Positions 6,736 through 7,104 of a DNA stretch of 7,104 bases are shown one piece after another. Made by a program: the position numbers and the translations under genes. The notes under the pieces were generated by a model that made no database searches, was not told the origin of the DNA, and saw only the letters and a list, made by a program, of their open reading frames with translations. Source of the DNA: Gemmatimonadota bacterium (GTDB taxonomy: Bacteria > Gemmatimonadota > Gemmatimonadetes > Gemmatimonadales > GWC2-71-9); contig QHTP01000127.1 in assembly GCA_003220855.1 (NCBI GenBank), positions 1 through 7,104 of the forward strand. The letters run 5' to 3'. How positions within the stretch are numbered: position 1 is the stretch's first letter; every line of letters starts with the position of its first letter.

Positions 6736-7104
6736 GCGATCAGGATCTTGCCGACGTTGCGGTTCTCCCGCATGCGCTGGAACGCCTCGGCCGCCCGGTG
6801 GACGGGGAACACCGAGTCCACGGGCACCCGCAGTCCGCCCGAGGTGAACGCGGGAAGGATCTCCCGGCGGAAACGCGCCACGATCGCACTCTTCTCCGCG
6901 CGGCTGCGCGCGCGCAGCGTCGAGCCCAGCAACCGGGCCCGCTTGTGCATCACCATGGCGAGATCGACCTCGGCGCGGGCACCCGCCATCGTCGCGATGA
7001 GTACGACCCGCCCCCCGGTCGCCAGGACGCGCATGTCTCCCGGCAGGCTTGGCGCCCCGATGGGATCGAGCACGACGTTCACGGCGTCGCGCCCCCAGCG
7101 CGCC
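6720..7104 (-). CDS. NAD(P)H quinone oxidoreductase, PIG3-like zinc-independent MDR family, N-terminus cut by window edge
   Basis: Only the last 127 residues are visible; the frame is open through the right edge, so the GTG at 7082 is an internal Val and not the start. The family (usually about 325 residues) reduces quinones or activated alkenes with NADPH in the cytoplasm. The visible part covers the end of the nucleotide-binding fold, with VVLDPIG, GGRVVLIATMAG, then the family-typical GSTLRAR and AEKSAIV. The closing stretch is FPVHRAAEAFQRMRENRNVGKILI near the C-terminus, the usual last helix and strand. GSTLR with the EK that follows is what points to the PIG3 (TP53I3) branch over alcohol dehydrogenases. 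The active-site half lies outside the window, so substrate cannot be judged. The stop codon TAG lies inside the start of the propeller gene, giving a 16-nt overlap. Confidence 0.88.
   Translation of the reverse strand, partial: ARWGRDAVNVVLDPIGAPSLPGDMRVLATGGRVVLIATMAGARAEVDLAMVMHKRARLLGSTLRARSRAEKSAIVARFRREILPAFTSGGLRVPVDSVFPVHRAAEAFQRMRENRNVGKILIAWPRD

Noticed and set aside
6720..7082. A complete 120-residue small gene starting at GTG 7082.
   Set aside because: The frame stays open to the window edge and the sequence is the C-terminal part of a much longer oxidoreductase, so this GTG is an internal Val.

Overview
This is a 7.1 kb piece of a GC-rich bacterial chromosome, densely packed with ordinary metabolic and cell-envelope genes. 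I see no rRNA, tRNA, CRISPR array, insertion sequence, phage gene or plasmid function. The GC-rich coding, the secreted S9 peptidase with a classical signal peptide and the propeller lipoprotein suggest a free-living diderm bacterium. Gemmatimonadota or a similar soil/sediment lineage would fit, but that is an inference from protein style and not a demonstrated assignment.

Layout: (1) Positions 1-2608, minus strand: a class III PLP aminotransferase followed after 4 nt by a P5C-dehydrogenase-type aldehyde dehydrogenase, whose C-terminus runs off the left edge. Together they look like a two-step amino-acid catabolic unit: the aminotransferase makes a semialdehyde and the dehydrogenase oxidises it to a carboxylate. 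(2) Positions 2609-2747: a divergent 139 bp intergenic region with two small inverted repeats and weak promoter-like sequences. (3) Positions 2748-4706, plus strand: a secreted S9-family (prolyl oligopeptidase-type) serine peptidase with beta-propeller and alpha/beta-hydrolase domains and an intact Ser-Asp-His triad. A perfect 8-bp hairpin spans its stop codon. (4) Positions 4740-7104, minus strand: three genes in one direction. The first is the C-terminal part of a PIG3-like quinone oxidoreductase, cut by the right edge. It overlaps by 16 nt a YVTN-type beta-propeller putative lipoprotein. After 64 nt comes a YdfG-like short-chain dehydrogenase. The 64-nt gap holds a 13-bp tandem repeat and a TTTC run.

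The peptidase and the dehydrogenase cluster converge, with 33 bp between their stop codons. All six genes look intact apart from the two cut by the window edges. No stretch over 300 bp lacks a gene. The most worthwhile leads are modest: a four-cysteine cluster in the aminotransferase, the coupling of the aminotransferase to the dehydrogenase, the redox/propeller gene triplet, and the repeat array before the short-chain dehydrogenase. I found no convincing new biological system.
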